Assembly: GCA_020061705.1 (NCBI GenBank)
Contig: JAGUXT010000042.1
Location: forward strand, 1 to 64,000
Origin: Halothiobacillus sp.
GTDB lineage: Bacteria > Pseudomonadota > Gammaproteobacteria > Halothiobacillales > Halothiobacillaceae
Reading direction: 5' to 3'
Length of the DNA stretch: 64,000 bases
The position numbers were made by a program, and so were the translations under genes. Below, in pieces: positions 1-11,240 of the stretch (the stretch's first letter is position 1; every line of letters starts with the position of its first letter). The notes beneath the pieces were generated by a model. The model was not told the DNA's origin. It saw only the letters and a list, made by a program, of their open reading frames with translations, and did not search any database.

Positions 1-37
1 AGTGGTGTAAATTGCGCGACCTTCTAATACCTACACA

Positions 38-56
38 ACGTCTCCTCTTGGGGCGT
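38..56 (+). promoter_or_regulatory. Putative 5' leader hairpin of rplM (ACGTCTCC-TCTT-GGGGCGT region)
   Basis: Stem a38-t56, c39-g55, g40-c54, bulged t41, c42-g53, t43-g52, c44-g51, c45-g50, loop TCTT; matching architecture upstream of rpmJ. Confidence 0.4.
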
Positions 57-76
57 GATGCTTTGGAGCAAAGTTC

Positions 77-505
77 ATGAAAACCTTGAGTGCTAAACCG
101 GCGGAAGTCACACGTGACTGGTTCGTCGTTGATGCCAGTGGCAAAACACTGGGTCGTATGGCAACTGAAATCGCTCGGCGCCTGCGTGGCAAGCACAAGG
201 CCGAGTACACGCCGCACGTCGATACCGGCGACTACGTTATCGTCATTAACGCTGACAAAATCCGCGTGACCGGTAACAAGGCGCAAGACAAGATGTATCA
301 CCATCACACCGGCTATATCGGTAACCTGAAGTCCATTAACTTCAGCAAGTTGATCGTCAAAGCGCCAGAGCGCCCGATTGAAATTGCCGTCAAAGGCATG
401 CTGCCGAAGAACCCACTGGGTCGCCAGATGTTCTCCAAACTCAAAGTCTACGCAGGCACCGAGCACCCGCATGTTGCTCAACAGCCGCGTGTACTTGACA
501 TCTAA
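77..505 (+). CDS. rplM: 50S ribosomal protein L13
   Basis: 142 aa ORF with the L13 pattern ([55 protein letters not shown]); followed by rpsI as usual. Confidence 0.98.
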   Translation: MKTLSAKPAEVTRDWFVVDASGKTLGRMATEIARRLRGKHKAEYTPHVDTGDYVIVINADKIRVTGNKAQDKMYHHHTGYIGNLKSINFSKLIVKAPERPIEIAVKGMLPKNPLGRQMFSKLKVYAGTEHPHVAQQPRVLDI

Positions 506-524
506 CTTACAGAGATAATCAGAC

Positions 525-917
525 ATGGCACTGACTCAAGATTATGGAACTGGTCGTCGCAAGACCTCAGCCGCTCGCGTATTTCTCCGTCCGGGTACGG
601 GCAACATCACCGTCAATGGTCGTCCTTTGGACGTGTATTTCGGTCGTCCAACCGCCTGCATGGTGGTGCGCCAGCCGCTCGAACTGACCGGCTTGTCCGA
701 CAAGTTCGACATCATGGTTACAGTTGAAGGTGGTGGTAACACCGGCCAATCCGGTGCGATTCGCCACGGTATTACCCGTGCGTTGATGGAATATGACGAA
801 ACCCTTCGTTCAGCGCTGCGTAAAGCAGGCTTCGTCACCCGCGATGCGCGTGAAGTCGAACGTAAGAAAGTCGGCCTGCGTAAAGCACGCCGCGCGGTAC
901 AGTTCTCCAAGCGTTAA
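525..917 (+). CDS. rpsI: 30S ribosomal protein S9
   Basis: 130 aa ORF ending [32 protein letters not shown] motif; directly after rplM. Confidence 0.98.
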   Translation: MALTQDYGTGRRKTSAARVFLRPGTGNITVNGRPLDVYFGRPTACMVVRQPLELTGLSDKFDIMVTVEGGGNTGQSGAIRHGITRALMEYDETLRSALRKAGFVTRDAREVERKKVGLRKARRAVQFSKR

Positions 918-947
918 TTTTTCGCTACGGATTGTTCGTTATACTTC

Positions 948-972
948 AAGCCCCGCCTATGCGGGGCTTTTG
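948..972 (+). terminator. Rho-independent terminator after rpsI
   Basis: AGCCCCGC-CTAT-GCGGGGCT followed by TTT. Confidence 0.8.
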
Positions 973-987
973 TTTGCAGCGTTGGAT

Positions 988-1140
988 TTCACTCCCCCTT
1001 TGAAAAAGGGGGCAGGGGGGATTTGCAGGGGCGGGATGGTTTGATAAGGCTGTAAAATCCCCCTCAATCCCCCTTTTCCAAAGGAGGAGGATGAACCACC
1101 AAGATCTTGATTACACTCCCACCTTTTGCAAAGGGAGATG
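988..1140. repeat. CCCCCTTT(N)AAAGGGGG palindromic repeat cluster
   Basis: tccccctttgaaaaagggggcagggggga, then aatccccctcaatcccccttttccaaaggagg, then ccttttgcaaaggg; same family near 13380-13475 and 54536-54642. Confidence 0.75.
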
Positions 1141-1174
1141 AAAAATCCCGATTAACTGCAACCTTTGGCATCCC

Positions 1175-2389
1175 ATGCTCAATAACACCGCCCGCACAAT
1201 CCTTCTTGTCCTGCTCGGCCTTATGGCGCTCACCACGGTGCCGTTTTGGCTATTTCCGCTGGATATTCAAATCAGCTCGATTTTTTATCATCCTGAACTT
1301 GGCACAGGCGATGCCGCATGGCCGGTACAAAAACTGCCATTTGTGCAGTTTTGTTACAAGGCCGCGCCCATCCTCACCATGCTGGTGGCGCTCCCGGCCT
1401 TGTTTATCGTGCTATTTGGCGGCTGGATGGTGCGCCTCAAGCCCTGGCGTGCTCATGCGGCGGTTGTCGTGTTAACGGTCGTGCTGGGGCCCGGCTTATT
1501 GGTGAACGGCATCTTCAAGGAGTTTTGGGATCGCCCGCGCCCAGTGCAAACGCAGGATTTTGGCGGGGAGTATCCCTACGCACCGCCCTTGATGGTTGGT
1601 GAAGCGGCGGGCGGCAAGTCGTTTCCCTGTGGGCACTGCTCGGCAGGCTTTGCACTGGCCGCCTTGTGGCTGCTTTGGCGCAAGCGTCGTCCACGCTTGG
1701 CGTCGGCGGCTTTGACTTTGGCGGTGGTGTTGGGTGGGGCGATGGGTTTTAGCCGCATTGCAGCGGGTGGGCACTATCTATCCGACGTACTCTGGGCGGC
1801 TTGGCTGTCGTTTTTTGCCGCCTGGCTGAGTTACTACTTCATTATGCGCATTCCGCAGCGTGAAGCGGGTTGGGTGCCCGCACCGTTGCAACTCGCCCAT
1901 CCCCTGCGTTGGGGGATCGGTGGCGTGATAAGCATGGGCGTGATCTTGGGCGCATTGATGGCCACGCCCGTGGATTTGCGATGGACACACAGCTTCGGTA
2001 CAAATGATTGGGCGGATGGCCATGTCCTTCGTTTTGAACATTCCAGCCCTGAAGTATGGCTGTCGGTGGCGGGTGCAGAACCGCAAGTAGAGATCGACGC
2101 TCAATGGCAGGGGTTCGGGTTGCCTGGAGGCCGTGTGCAAGTCAAGACCACGGACACGGGCTGGATAGTGTCACCGCAAGGCGTGTTCAGCGAATTGCGT
2201 GATCGCGTGCAGATCAGGGTCAGCGTTGCGCCGGGACAGACATTACAGCTTCAGCTTGATGCAAAAGCGCAACTTAGAGTGCATTGTGCCGGTGGTATCA
2301 CGGGCGGCATGGCTCAAGAGCGCGTGCAAAGCAATCTTCCCGCTGCGCAGGTACTTTGGGAAGGCTGTGAGGTTGCGAGTACCCCCTGA
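1175..2389 (+). CDS. PAP2-superfamily membrane phosphatase with extra C-terminal soluble domain
   Basis: PAP2 motifs KEFWDRPRP, FPCGHCSAGF, SRIAAGGHYLSDV in a multi-TM protein; about 150 aa C-terminal extension. Confidence 0.85.
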   Translation: MLNNTARTILLVLLGLMALTTVPFWLFPLDIQISSIFYHPELGTGDAAWPVQKLPFVQFCYKAAPILTMLVALPALFIVLFGGWMVRLKPWRAHAAVVVLTVVLGPGLLVNGIFKEFWDRPRPVQTQDFGGEYPYAPPLMVGEAAGGKSFPCGHCSAGFALAALWLLWRKRRPRLASAALTLAVVLGGAMGFSRIAAGGHYLSDVLWAAWLSFFAAWLSYYFIMRIPQREAGWVPAPLQLAHPLRWGIGGVISMGVILGALMATPVDLRWTHSFGTNDWADGHVLRFEHSSPEVWLSVAGAEPQVEIDAQWQGFGLPGGRVQVKTTDTGWIVSPQGVFSELRDRVQIRVSVAPGQTLQLQLDAKAQLRVHCAGGITGGMAQERVQSNLPAAQVLWEGCEVASTP

Positions 2390-2392
2390 TAG

Positions 2393-2429
2393 GAGACGGA
2401 AAAGCTCATCCATGAGTTTTTCCGTCCTA
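2393..2429 (+). terminator. Hairpin after PAP2 gene, possible terminator
   Basis: gacggaaaaGctcatccatgagtttttccgtc inverted repeat just past the stop codon. Confidence 0.5.
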
Positions 2430-2479
2430 CCAAACCCGGTACACGCCCTGGATTTGTAGCTGAAAATTAATCACTTGAT

Positions 2480-3658
<1,179 letters not shown>

Positions 3659-3688
3659 GGACTTGGGAACACAGTTGCTGTTAATTCA

Positions 3689-4555
3689 TTAACGCGTCGA
3701 TGATTTGAAGCCCAGTTGCAACACGCTGTAGTCCTCCTGGCCGTGCCCCTCTTCGGCGGTGTGCTGCAAATTGGCGGCAAGCGCACGCAAGACTTCGGTC
3801 GAAATACCCTGGTCGTCGGCGCTTTCGATAAACAAACGCACATCTTTAATGAGGTGGTCGAGCGGGAAATTGGGGCGCGAGAAATCGTCGTTCAGCATAC
3901 GGTCGAGTTTTTTGTCGAAGGTTGGCGTATACAGCGCACTACTGCGCAAAAGCTGCATGAAATCATCCACCTTCACATCATGCGCCTGTACCAACGCCAA
4001 ACTCATGGCAAAGGCGGCGGTCTCACTGGCAATAAGCTGATTCATGGCCAACTTGAGCGCGGCGGCCTGACCGACCGCGCCGATATGCATGGGTTCAGCG
4101 CCTAGGTCGTGCAACAGTGGAGATAAAGCCGCAAACTGCGCCGTCGTGCCGCCAAACATCAAAATCAGCGTGCCGCTGCGTGCTTCGGGCAGGCTGCCCA
4201 AGACCGGGCATTCGGCATAGTTCGCACCGTGTTCACGCAGCGCTGAGGCCAAAGTCAGGCTGTCGCTTGGGCTGATGGTGCCCATGTTGACGATGGTGCG
4301 TCCTTGCAACGCCGGGCGAGTTTCGGCATTGAGTAATATGGCTTCAATCGCCGCGCGGTCAGCGAGAAAAAGAAGTGCGACATCACCGAAGCGTACAGCC
4401 ATATCAGGCGAATCCAGCACCTGCGCGCCGTGATCGACCAGAGCGGTTGATTTATGCGTGTCACGGTTCCACACCGCGAGATGGTGACCCTGCGCGAGCA
4501 AGCGCACTGCTGCGGCTGAGCCAAGCAGACCCGTACCAAGAATGGATATATTCAT
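3689..4555 (-). CDS. NAD(P)-dependent oxidoreductase, 3-hydroxyisobutyrate dehydrogenase-like
   Basis: MNISILGTGLLGSAAAVRLLAQGHHLAVWNRD Rossmann start; beta-hydroxyacid dehydrogenase pattern; start placed at internal ATG 4555. Confidence 0.85.
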   Translation of the reverse strand: MNISILGTGLLGSAAAVRLLAQGHHLAVWNRDTHKSTALVDHGAQVLDSPDMAVRFGDVALLFLADRAAIEAILLNAETRPALQGRTIVNMGTISPSDSLTLASALREHGANYAECPVLGSLPEARSGTLILMFGGTTAQFAALSPLLHDLGAEPMHIGAVGQAAALKLAMNQLIASETAAFAMSLALVQAHDVKVDDFMQLLRSSALYTPTFDKKLDRMLNDDFSRPNFPLDHLIKDVRLFIESADDQGISTEVLRALAANLQHTAEEGHGQEDYSVLQLGFKSSTR

Positions 4556-4577
4556 ATCAGGCCTCTGGTTTTGTTCA

Positions 4578-4600
4578 ATAAAAAGCCCGCTTGCGCGGGC
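4578..4600 (-). terminator. Rho-independent terminator after pilE
   Basis: Minus strand GCCCGCGCAAGCGGGCTTTTT. Confidence 0.75.
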
Positions 4601-4633
4601 GTTGTAGGTGAGTTGTACACCCAACAGTAAAGG

Positions 4634-5080
4634 CTATTTCCAGCAGTAGCGCACGTCTTCGGTGCCGGATTCACCTTTAACGCCCGTATTGGAAATGCTC
4701 AGCGTGCCGCATTGTGTGTCGTTTTGTAAGAGGGTGGGCACAGCTTGGATGATGTAGGTTCGGGCGGTTGGTTCACCGGCAGCAAAGCCAAAGGCATAGC
4801 GTGCTGCGAGATCTTGGCCGCAACCTGATGGCCCGCCAGCCGCAGACGCGGGCAAGACAACGGCGACACCCGCCGTGGTTTGGTGATAACGCAGATTGGT
4901 GGTGTAAAACCGCTCCATAAACTGCACCTGTTCAAGCAAGCAGGCCGCTGCCGCCGCGCGGTTGGCCTTGATGATATGTGCCTGATAGCTCGGAACGGCT
5001 ATGGCCACAAGGATGGCGATAATCGCCACCACAATCATGACTTCAACCAGCGTAAAGCCTAGGCTTTGGCGTATTTTCAT
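4634..5080 (-). CDS. pilE: Type IV pilin / minor pilin PilE-like
   Basis: Class III signal GFTLVEVMIVVAIIAILVAIAVPSYQ; C-terminal Cys pair; next to pilY1. Confidence 0.85.
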   Translation of the reverse strand: MKIRQSLGFTLVEVMIVVAIIAILVAIAVPSYQAHIIKANRAAAAACLLEQVQFMERFYTTNLRYHQTTAGVAVVLPASAAGGPSGCGQDLAARYAFGFAAGEPTARTYIIQAVPTLLQNDTQCGTLSISNTGVKGESGTEDVRYCWK

Positions 5081-5100
5081 ATCAATGAAACCTCAACTTG

Positions 5101-5139
5101 TAAAAAAATAACAGGCATTCAAGGTAAGTTGAATGCCTG
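5101..5139 (-). terminator. Terminator/attenuator between pilY1 and pilE
   Basis: Minus strand CAGGCATTCAA-CTTACC-TTGAATGCCTG perfect 11-bp stem, then TTATTTTTTTA. Confidence 0.75.
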
Positions 5140-5175
5140 ATTGTTATCTCAGTCTACAACTCTATTGGCTCGCGA

Positions 5176-8100
5176 CTAGCGTAGTATCTCGCGCCATGAA
5201 AGTCGGCCTTTCTTCAAGCCAGAGTTGGTCTTGATGTTTTCATACGTTCCATCCGATAGACCGATGAGTAAGCGGTCACCCATGACTGCTGGATCTGCAC
5301 TAAGGGCATCAAAGTAAATGCCACTGGTTTCCACTTGTTTGCCATCGCCATCAAGAATATAGCTGTCGCCCGCATCTACAACACCGTCTTTATTGATGTC
5401 GTAGAAGTTGAAGTTCAAACGTGAACCGGTAAACAAATCAATGGCAAGGTTGTAACTAATGCCACCAGGGCTGCAAGGATCCTCTACGGGAATATTGACT
5501 GATGTGACCAAGACCTTGCCATACACCAGCGGTGTTCCGTAGACACGTTGCCCTTCAGCTTTGCGAGTTACAATGTCTGAGCTAAGCGGGACATACCAGC
5601 CTTTGCGCCCCACCATATCGCCAGTGACAGCCGCTTCAATGGCCAAAGTCCGCTGTAGACCGATTAGACCACCTGCAGTCCAATCGTAGATGATTTTGCG
5701 CTCTTTGAGGTCACTAAAGCTCACCGAGCTACCGGTATCCTGTATGCCATACAACGCATTGATTTGCATGTCGGTTACATCGCTTGCCCCCATGTAGCGT
5801 CCTGTACCAAAGAATACGTAACGGAAACCATCATTTGGGTTGAGGGCAACATTGACCCCACCAGTAATGGGCTGAGCCTTGGCAGATATGGCGTTGTTGT
5901 CGGTGGTGGTGAACATGTGCTGACTAGACCAGGTAGCAGAGTTATTGCCTGTAACATTGAACTTCCATAGGCGACCCAGCAAGTCACCACCATAGAAGTA
6001 GTCAATGTCACCATCGTTGCCATCGTCCCAGCCGGCGATTTGTGCCAACCCATTGGACTCCTCTCCAGTTGCGATGACACCAGCCAAGCTCTTGATAAGT
6101 GCTCCGGTTTTCAAATTAACGACGATAAGGTTCGCTTTACTATTGGTGCTGTTATAGCCATTGCCTACCACCGTTGCCCATGTGCCATCATCGAGTAAGA
6201 TAACCTGTGGCTTGCCGCGCACCTGACCAAGATCGTCATTGGTGAATTCCCACATGACATCAATATTTTCAGGGTCGGTAACATCAAGAGCAAACAGTGT
6301 TTTACCGCCTGCACCGGTCGACCCAACCAGGATGGTTTTCCATACACCATCAATGAGCGCATCACCTACGCCAATTTTACCATCGACGTAATATTGATGG
6401 TCTGAGTAGGGCTGCCCTGTTTCGCCGATTTTTGGTTGACTAAGCGCCTTAATGCGGGCGAAGACCTCTGCAGGCATATAAGCAAAGGTTTCCACACCGG
6501 TTGTGGCGTTGAAGCCATGCAACATGCCGTCATTGGCACCCACATAAACCATTTTGGTGCGGGATGCGCTGGCTGCGACATAAGTAATGAATGATGCCTG
6601 ATTCGCTGCAGATATACTGGTGCGGCGCTCGTACTTGCGCTGCGCGGCATCTGCCGTGCCTACAAAAACCGGGTCAGAGTTGACAATGTCACCAAGAGGG
6701 CTGACGCGGGTTCTCAGATATTCAGTTGCGGTAGGAGGCAAATTATCTTTAGCTGTGCCTTTGGGAATTTCGTGAGTACGAACCCCCCTCAGGTACTCAA
6801 CAATAGCCGGATTCCCCGTTGGGTTGGCGGTGTCGGCAAAAAGGAGTTTTTCATCCGCAGTAAGCGTAGCCCAAGTGAAGTTTTGCTCACCGGGTAGCTG
6901 TGGCGAGGGCGGGTTGGCACGCCAAAACTTAATATTGCGACTTGCGGGTGATGGGATGACATTTTCGGCTCTCCAGCTTGAGCTGGGCCAAGTGCAGCCC
7001 GTCGAGGCATTATCACCGGCGGCGCATGGGAGGCCGGAAAAGTTAAACTTTATCCCAGCCATAGCGCCGCTCCAGCGCATCGGGTCAAACCCGGCGACAT
7101 AAATGGCCGAGTCTGCGTTGATGCTACCTGTGGTGCTGGCACCGACTGAGGATTGCGAGGTGGATTTGGAAATGATGCCGTCAAAAACAGACTCAAGAGC
7201 TTTTTTGAGGTTGAGTGGATTTTGTACCAGGAAGTAGCTATCTGGCACACCATCACCATTCGCATCCCACTCAGCAGTCGAGTCAGGCTTGCCATCACTG
7301 TTGGCATCGTTAAAGCCACCCCATTTAGCGGCGTACCACAGCGGGTTTTGGAGTAAGGTGGCAGCGGGTCTGTTACTTGCTGTAAACACACGGTTGGCAT
7401 TTAGTGGTAAGGCGACACTTGGAGTATTGGGTGTATCGAGGTAATAGTCCGGGTCATTTGCTTCAGCCGTATCTTTATCGCGTACCTCAAGATAAACCCC
7501 ATCCGCTGTTGTGCCGGAGATAATGTAGCCCATGTGATGGATGATTCCACCGGCGGCGTAGGTTGAGTCAAGGGTTACGTCGACTTGCCCGCCGGCGGTA
7601 AGTTGAATGGTGTAATCGACAATCGCGTCCATGTCGTGATCCGCGCCTTGCTCCACATCTTCGTAGTTGATCTGGAATTTGGCATAGGGTCGACCACCAT
7701 TAACGGTGGCATCCACCGGTGAGCCAGGCAAATTGACGATTTTATCAACATAAAAATCGACGATCTGATTAGTCGGCTGGAATTTATCTGACGCCGCTGA
7801 AATACCAGAACCGCCCACGGATTTGGCAAAGGGAACCAAGGTCACGGTTCCGTTGCCTGTCGGGAACTCAATGCGCGGCAAGGGTGAGGCGAGAGCAACC
7901 ATAAATGCATCGACTTTCTGGTCATTTTTAGCCGTGGAGCTTAGGTCGTGGGTTTTGCCATAAAAAGCCACAGCGGCGGCGTTATAGCTACCTTGCTTGG
8001 TTGGTTCTTCAGGGGCAAGACCGCGAATGCTACCCAACGATGCCACATTTTTTGCCGTGGGTGCGCCATCAAAAATAGTGCCACTTTGACCAATGAAGTG

Positions 8101-9585
8101 AAGACCCGCAACTGTGGGCTCACTGGCGGTAATGGTGTTCAGCAATGATTCAGCACCGATGCTTAAATCACCCGAACCGCCAAAATAACCACCCGGAACT
8201 TGGTCGGAGTCAAACGATGGATTGATGTCGCTAATAACTAATTGGAAGGGGCGCGAGCACCAAGGAAAGCCTTTTTGCGGGGTGTCATCGGCTTTTGCTT
8301 CAAATTCGTAGGGGTCATCCCATACAGCATTGGTAAGACCCATACTGGTATCGACCGAGCCGCCGGCAAAAGCTGCGGTGGCTGCTTTCTTGCCGGCGAA
8401 ATAACGCAAACCTTCGTACATGATTTCGGCAATGGGGTTGCCCCAATCATAAAACTCGCCTTCTTTCATGGGACGCGTTGTGACCCATCCGCCTCGATAC
8501 GCATTGTCTGTCCGACCGTTATTGTAATCGCGGATGCGCAGGGCATTGAGGTTGCTCACAATCCCGTTAGTCGTTGTGAACTGCCCTGTTTGCGGATCGA
8601 TCTCATCGGTGAATGAAGACATGGCCTTGCGCAACACGCCGCCCGACATGTTTTTGTCGTAGCTGCCGGTGAGCAGGCCGAACATCATGGAATTGTTCTC
8701 ACCATAGTCTTGTTGTAAACCAATGGGTTTCCAGTCGCCATCCGGATATTTGTAGCAACTATCACCGTGGTAAGTATCGGTGCATACCTCGACGCGCACT
8801 GTGTAGTTCGTGCGCGTACCCCCATGCGTATTGTCTCGAAGCACAGGGCGCTCGGTTGATGCCCATTCCCAAACGCGTTTAGAGGAGTCTTTTACCACTG
8901 AAAGCCAAGGTGGCAGGTCGCTACACGTATTCAAGGTCGAGCAATCTTTTCCAGCATTGGCGGTAAGGTTGCCAAAGAAATGGCGTTTGCCTGACGCAGG
9001 CTGGGAGAGTGGCGTGTAGCTGCCGATGTCGTAACCATCAACTGCAGTACTGGTGTACTCCTTGGCCCACGAGTGCGCATCTTGGGGTATGTATGATCGT
9101 CGCAAGATGGTTTTAGTTTTACTATCAACCTCGCGGTGGCCGCCGTAAAGCACTTTGCGTAGGGCATCAATACGGGTGGTGGTGGCGTAGTTTAGCCAGT
9201 TGCCACTCCACTGACCTGAACAGGTGTTGAGCGCACCGGCATTGCCCGCTGGAGTGAAAAGGCCGGTATTGTCGCTACCCGCGTTGTGGGTATAGCAGAC
9301 TTTGCTGTCAAAATAGCCGTAGTAGGTAATGTTTGGATTGAAGCGCACGTCCAGCACGCCGTCACCATCAAGGTCGCTGGCATCGTTGTAGGCTTCATAA
9401 TAAAGCTTGTGATCGCGGCCGACGATGAGTTGGTTAAGCGGTGGCGCGTTGCGGCCAAGAAACAGCGGCTTTTGGCTGATTTCGACAGCGGCGAGGGCAG
9501 GGGTTATGACTTGACCGAGCGCAACTGCGATAAGCATGGAAAGAAGTTTGATGCGCGGGGGAGTTTTTTGGGAGTGGCCTAACAT
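5176..9585 (-). CDS. pilY1: PilY1-like type IV pilus tip/biogenesis protein
   Basis: 1469 aa, signal peptide, C-terminal beta-propeller (VYVGANDGMLHGFNATTGVETFAYMP), Ca-binding-like DANGDGVPDS and DINKDGVVDAGDS; in pilin operon. Confidence 0.9.
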   Translation of the reverse strand: MLGHSQKTPPRIKLLSMLIAVALGQVITPALAAVEISQKPLFLGRNAPPLNQLIVGRDHKLYYEAYNDASDLDGDGVLDVRFNPNITYYGYFDSKVCYTHNAGSDNTGLFTPAGNAGALNTCSGQWSGNWLNYATTTRIDALRKVLYGGHREVDSKTKTILRRSYIPQDAHSWAKEYTSTAVDGYDIGSYTPLSQPASGKRHFFGNLTANAGKDCSTLNTCSDLPPWLSVVKDSSKRVWEWASTERPVLRDNTHGGTRTNYTVRVEVCTDTYHGDSCYKYPDGDWKPIGLQQDYGENNSMMFGLLTGSYDKNMSGGVLRKAMSSFTDEIDPQTGQFTTTNGIVSNLNALRIRDYNNGRTDNAYRGGWVTTRPMKEGEFYDWGNPIAEIMYEGLRYFAGKKAATAAFAGGSVDTSMGLTNAVWDDPYEFEAKADDTPQKGFPWCSRPFQLVISDINPSFDSDQVPGGYFGGSGDLSIGAESLLNTITASEPTVAGLHFIGQSGTIFDGAPTAKNVASLGSIRGLAPEEPTKQGSYNAAAVAFYGKTHDLSSTAKNDQKVDAFMVALASPLPRIEFPTGNGTVTLVPFAKSVGGSGISAASDKFQPTNQIVDFYVDKIVNLPGSPVDATVNGGRPYAKFQINYEDVEQGADHDMDAIVDYTIQLTAGGQVDVTLDSTYAAGGIIHHMGYIISGTTADGVYLEVRDKDTAEANDPDYYLDTPNTPSVALPLNANRVFTASNRPAATLLQNPLWYAAKWGGFNDANSDGKPDSTAEWDANGDGVPDSYFLVQNPLNLKKALESVFDGIISKSTSQSSVGASTTGSINADSAIYVAGFDPMRWSGAMAGIKFNFSGLPCAAGDNASTGCTWPSSSWRAENVIPSPASRNIKFWRANPPSPQLPGEQNFTWATLTADEKLLFADTANPTGNPAIVEYLRGVRTHEIPKGTAKDNLPPTATEYLRTRVSPLGDIVNSDPVFVGTADAAQRKYERRTSISAANQASFITYVAASASRTKMVYVGANDGMLHGFNATTGVETFAYMPAEVFARIKALSQPKIGETGQPYSDHQYYVDGKIGVGDALIDGVWKTILVGSTGAGGKTLFALDVTDPENIDVMWEFTNDDLGQVRGKPQVILLDDGTWATVVGNGYNSTNSKANLIVVNLKTGALIKSLAGVIATGEESNGLAQIAGWDDGNDGDIDYFYGGDLLGRLWKFNVTGNNSATWSSQHMFTTTDNNAISAKAQPITGGVNVALNPNDGFRYVFFGTGRYMGASDVTDMQINALYGIQDTGSSVSFSDLKERKIIYDWTAGGLIGLQRTLAIEAAVTGDMVGRKGWYVPLSSDIVTRKAEGQRVYGTPLVYGKVLVTSVNIPVEDPCSPGGISYNLAIDLFTGSRLNFNFYDINKDGVVDAGDSYILDGDGKQVETSGIYFDALSADPAVMGDRLLIGLSDGTYENIKTNSGLKKGRLSWREILR

Positions 9586-9636
9586 GGTGATTCTCCTCTA
9601 TGACGAGTTACGAAGGATTAAGCTTCGGGGCTAGCG

Positions 9637-10185
9637 TTATTGACGACGATAGTTGGATTGCAGCAGGACGCTAGAGCGGCCAGCCGCGTTACCGTTGTAT
9701 TGCGCACTGATACGGTAGCGATGGGCAAAACAATCAGGTGGTACGGGCGAGGCTTGTTGGCATTCGGGTGGGTCGGCCCATTCGCCCATGTCTTCAATGA
9801 AGAATTGTGGGCGACTTGCGTCTGTGACGAGGTTACCCAATACGGTGTTGTCGATCCGCCACCACGCGCCGGTCGGATTCATGATGCGTTCCCATGTGGC
9901 TGCATTATTGGGTTCGGTGCAAAAACCATTAATGCATGTATCTGTAAAAGTTGGCTCGGCTAGGCCGGGCGCAAGCAGGGCTTCAGCAGAACGCAAGGCT
10001 GTCTCGGCGGCTTGAAAGGCAAGCTCGCGGTCATACATGTTGGCACTCATGTGCTCTTGCATACTGGTGCCGCGAATGCTTGCAAGACCGACAATGGTTA
10101 TGATGACCAACAAGATAAGCGAGACGGCGAGTGCTGCACCGCGTGCCTGGCTTGGTGATGATAGGGGAGCAGGTATCTGGCTCAT
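9637..10185 (-). CDS. pilX: PilX-family minor pilin
   Basis: RGAALAVSLILLVIITIVGLASIRGTSMQEHMSANMYDRELAFQAAETAL, typical PilX N-terminus. Confidence 0.85.
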   Translation of the reverse strand: MSQIPAPLSSPSQARGAALAVSLILLVIITIVGLASIRGTSMQEHMSANMYDRELAFQAAETALRSAEALLAPGLAEPTFTDTCINGFCTEPNNAATWERIMNPTGAWWRIDNTVLGNLVTDASRPQFFIEDMGEWADPPECQQASPVPPDCFAHRYRISAQYNGNAAGRSSVLLQSNYRRQ

Positions 10186-11240
10186 TGTGTACGTGTCCTG
10201 AGAGTGACGGTTTGCGTTGTGGTGCGGTCAAGACGGCTGTTGTTGGTATTGTCGGTGCGTGTGCCGGTTTCGATGCCGCTTAGGGTAAGTGTGACACGGG
10301 CGGCGACGACATCGGCCCAGTTGGTACCCGCTGCAGCATCAACATAGCCCGCAGCTGCATTTCCTGCGCTCAGAAAAGTGATTTGCATATCGTCAATGCC
10401 TTCGGCGATTTCTTCGGGTGCCCCGCCATTAACCATACGGAAGAGCGAATTAATCGGGTTGCCTCGCGTGTCATTGCGTCCGCTGGCACCGATGTACCAC
10501 GTGGCTGATTGAAAGCGCACAATTTGCGCATTGGGCGCGAAATCGTGTGGGTTGCCAGGATTGCTGCAGTCACGAGGAAATCCCAATCCTTTGGTGCAGT
10601 TGCCTGGTATTTCTGCGCCGGTGTTATGAACCACAGTTGGGTTGGGGGCATTTGGTCCGGTCATCTGAAAGATGGTTGTTATTTCGTAATCACAAACCAT
10701 AAGAATATCGCCCGCAGCAACAATGCCATCGGTCGACTTGTTGACGTGAAAGGTTGCTGCGGCTGGGCTGGGCTGATCAATGATTAGCCCTGTCCCTACA
10801 CTGCTCATTACAGTGATTGCATCAGTGTTTGTAATGTGTCTGGCAGTGGTAGTACCCGTGGCTTGGGCAGGAAATGCGGTATTAAAAGCAGCATCGGTGT
10901 TGTAGCCCAGTATGCCGCTTTGAGCTCCCCAATTCGACCACGCGGGTGGGCCGTTAAGAACGTTGACGATGCGGTTGGATGTGCTGCACGCATTGCTGCC
11001 GGCTTCTCGCAAGTCGCGTGCGAGCAATTCAAAGGCAATGCGTGAGCTTTCCTGAATGCGCGAGAGACTTTCGGTGGTGCGAGCGGCTTGCTGGTTGGTG
11101 ACAAAAACACTGATTACACCGCCAATGATGAACAGCCCCAAGGTCATGCCGATCATTAGCTCAACAAGGCTAAGCCCGGAGTGCAGTGATTTGCCGCCAG
11201 TGAATGTCGAGCGGCGTGCTGGCCTGTGCTTGATGTTCAT
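10182..11240 (-). CDS. pilW: PilW-family minor pilin
   Basis: SGLSLVELMIGMTLGLFIIGGVISVFVTNQQAARTTESLSRIQESSRIAFELLARDLREAG. Confidence 0.88.
   Translation of the reverse strand: MNIKHRPARRSTFTGGKSLHSGLSLVELMIGMTLGLFIIGGVISVFVTNQQAARTTESLSRIQESSRIAFELLARDLREAGSNACSTSNRIVNVLNGPPAWSNWGAQSGILGYNTDAAFNTAFPAQATGTTTARHITNTDAITVMSSVGTGLIIDQPSPAAATFHVNKSTDGIVAAGDILMVCDYEITTIFQMTGPNAPNPTVVHNTGAEIPGNCTKGLGFPRDCSNPGNPHDFAPNAQIVRFQSATWYIGASGRNDTRGNPINSLFRMVNGGAPEEIAEGIDDMQITFLSAGNAAAGYVDAAAGTNWADVVAARVTLTLSGIETGTRTDNTNNSRLDRTTTQTVTLRTRTQ

Noticed and set aside
988-1140. Possible CRISPR-like repeat array
   Set aside because: Units are palindromic, irregularly spaced and inverted; no constant repeat-spacer periodicity and no cas genes
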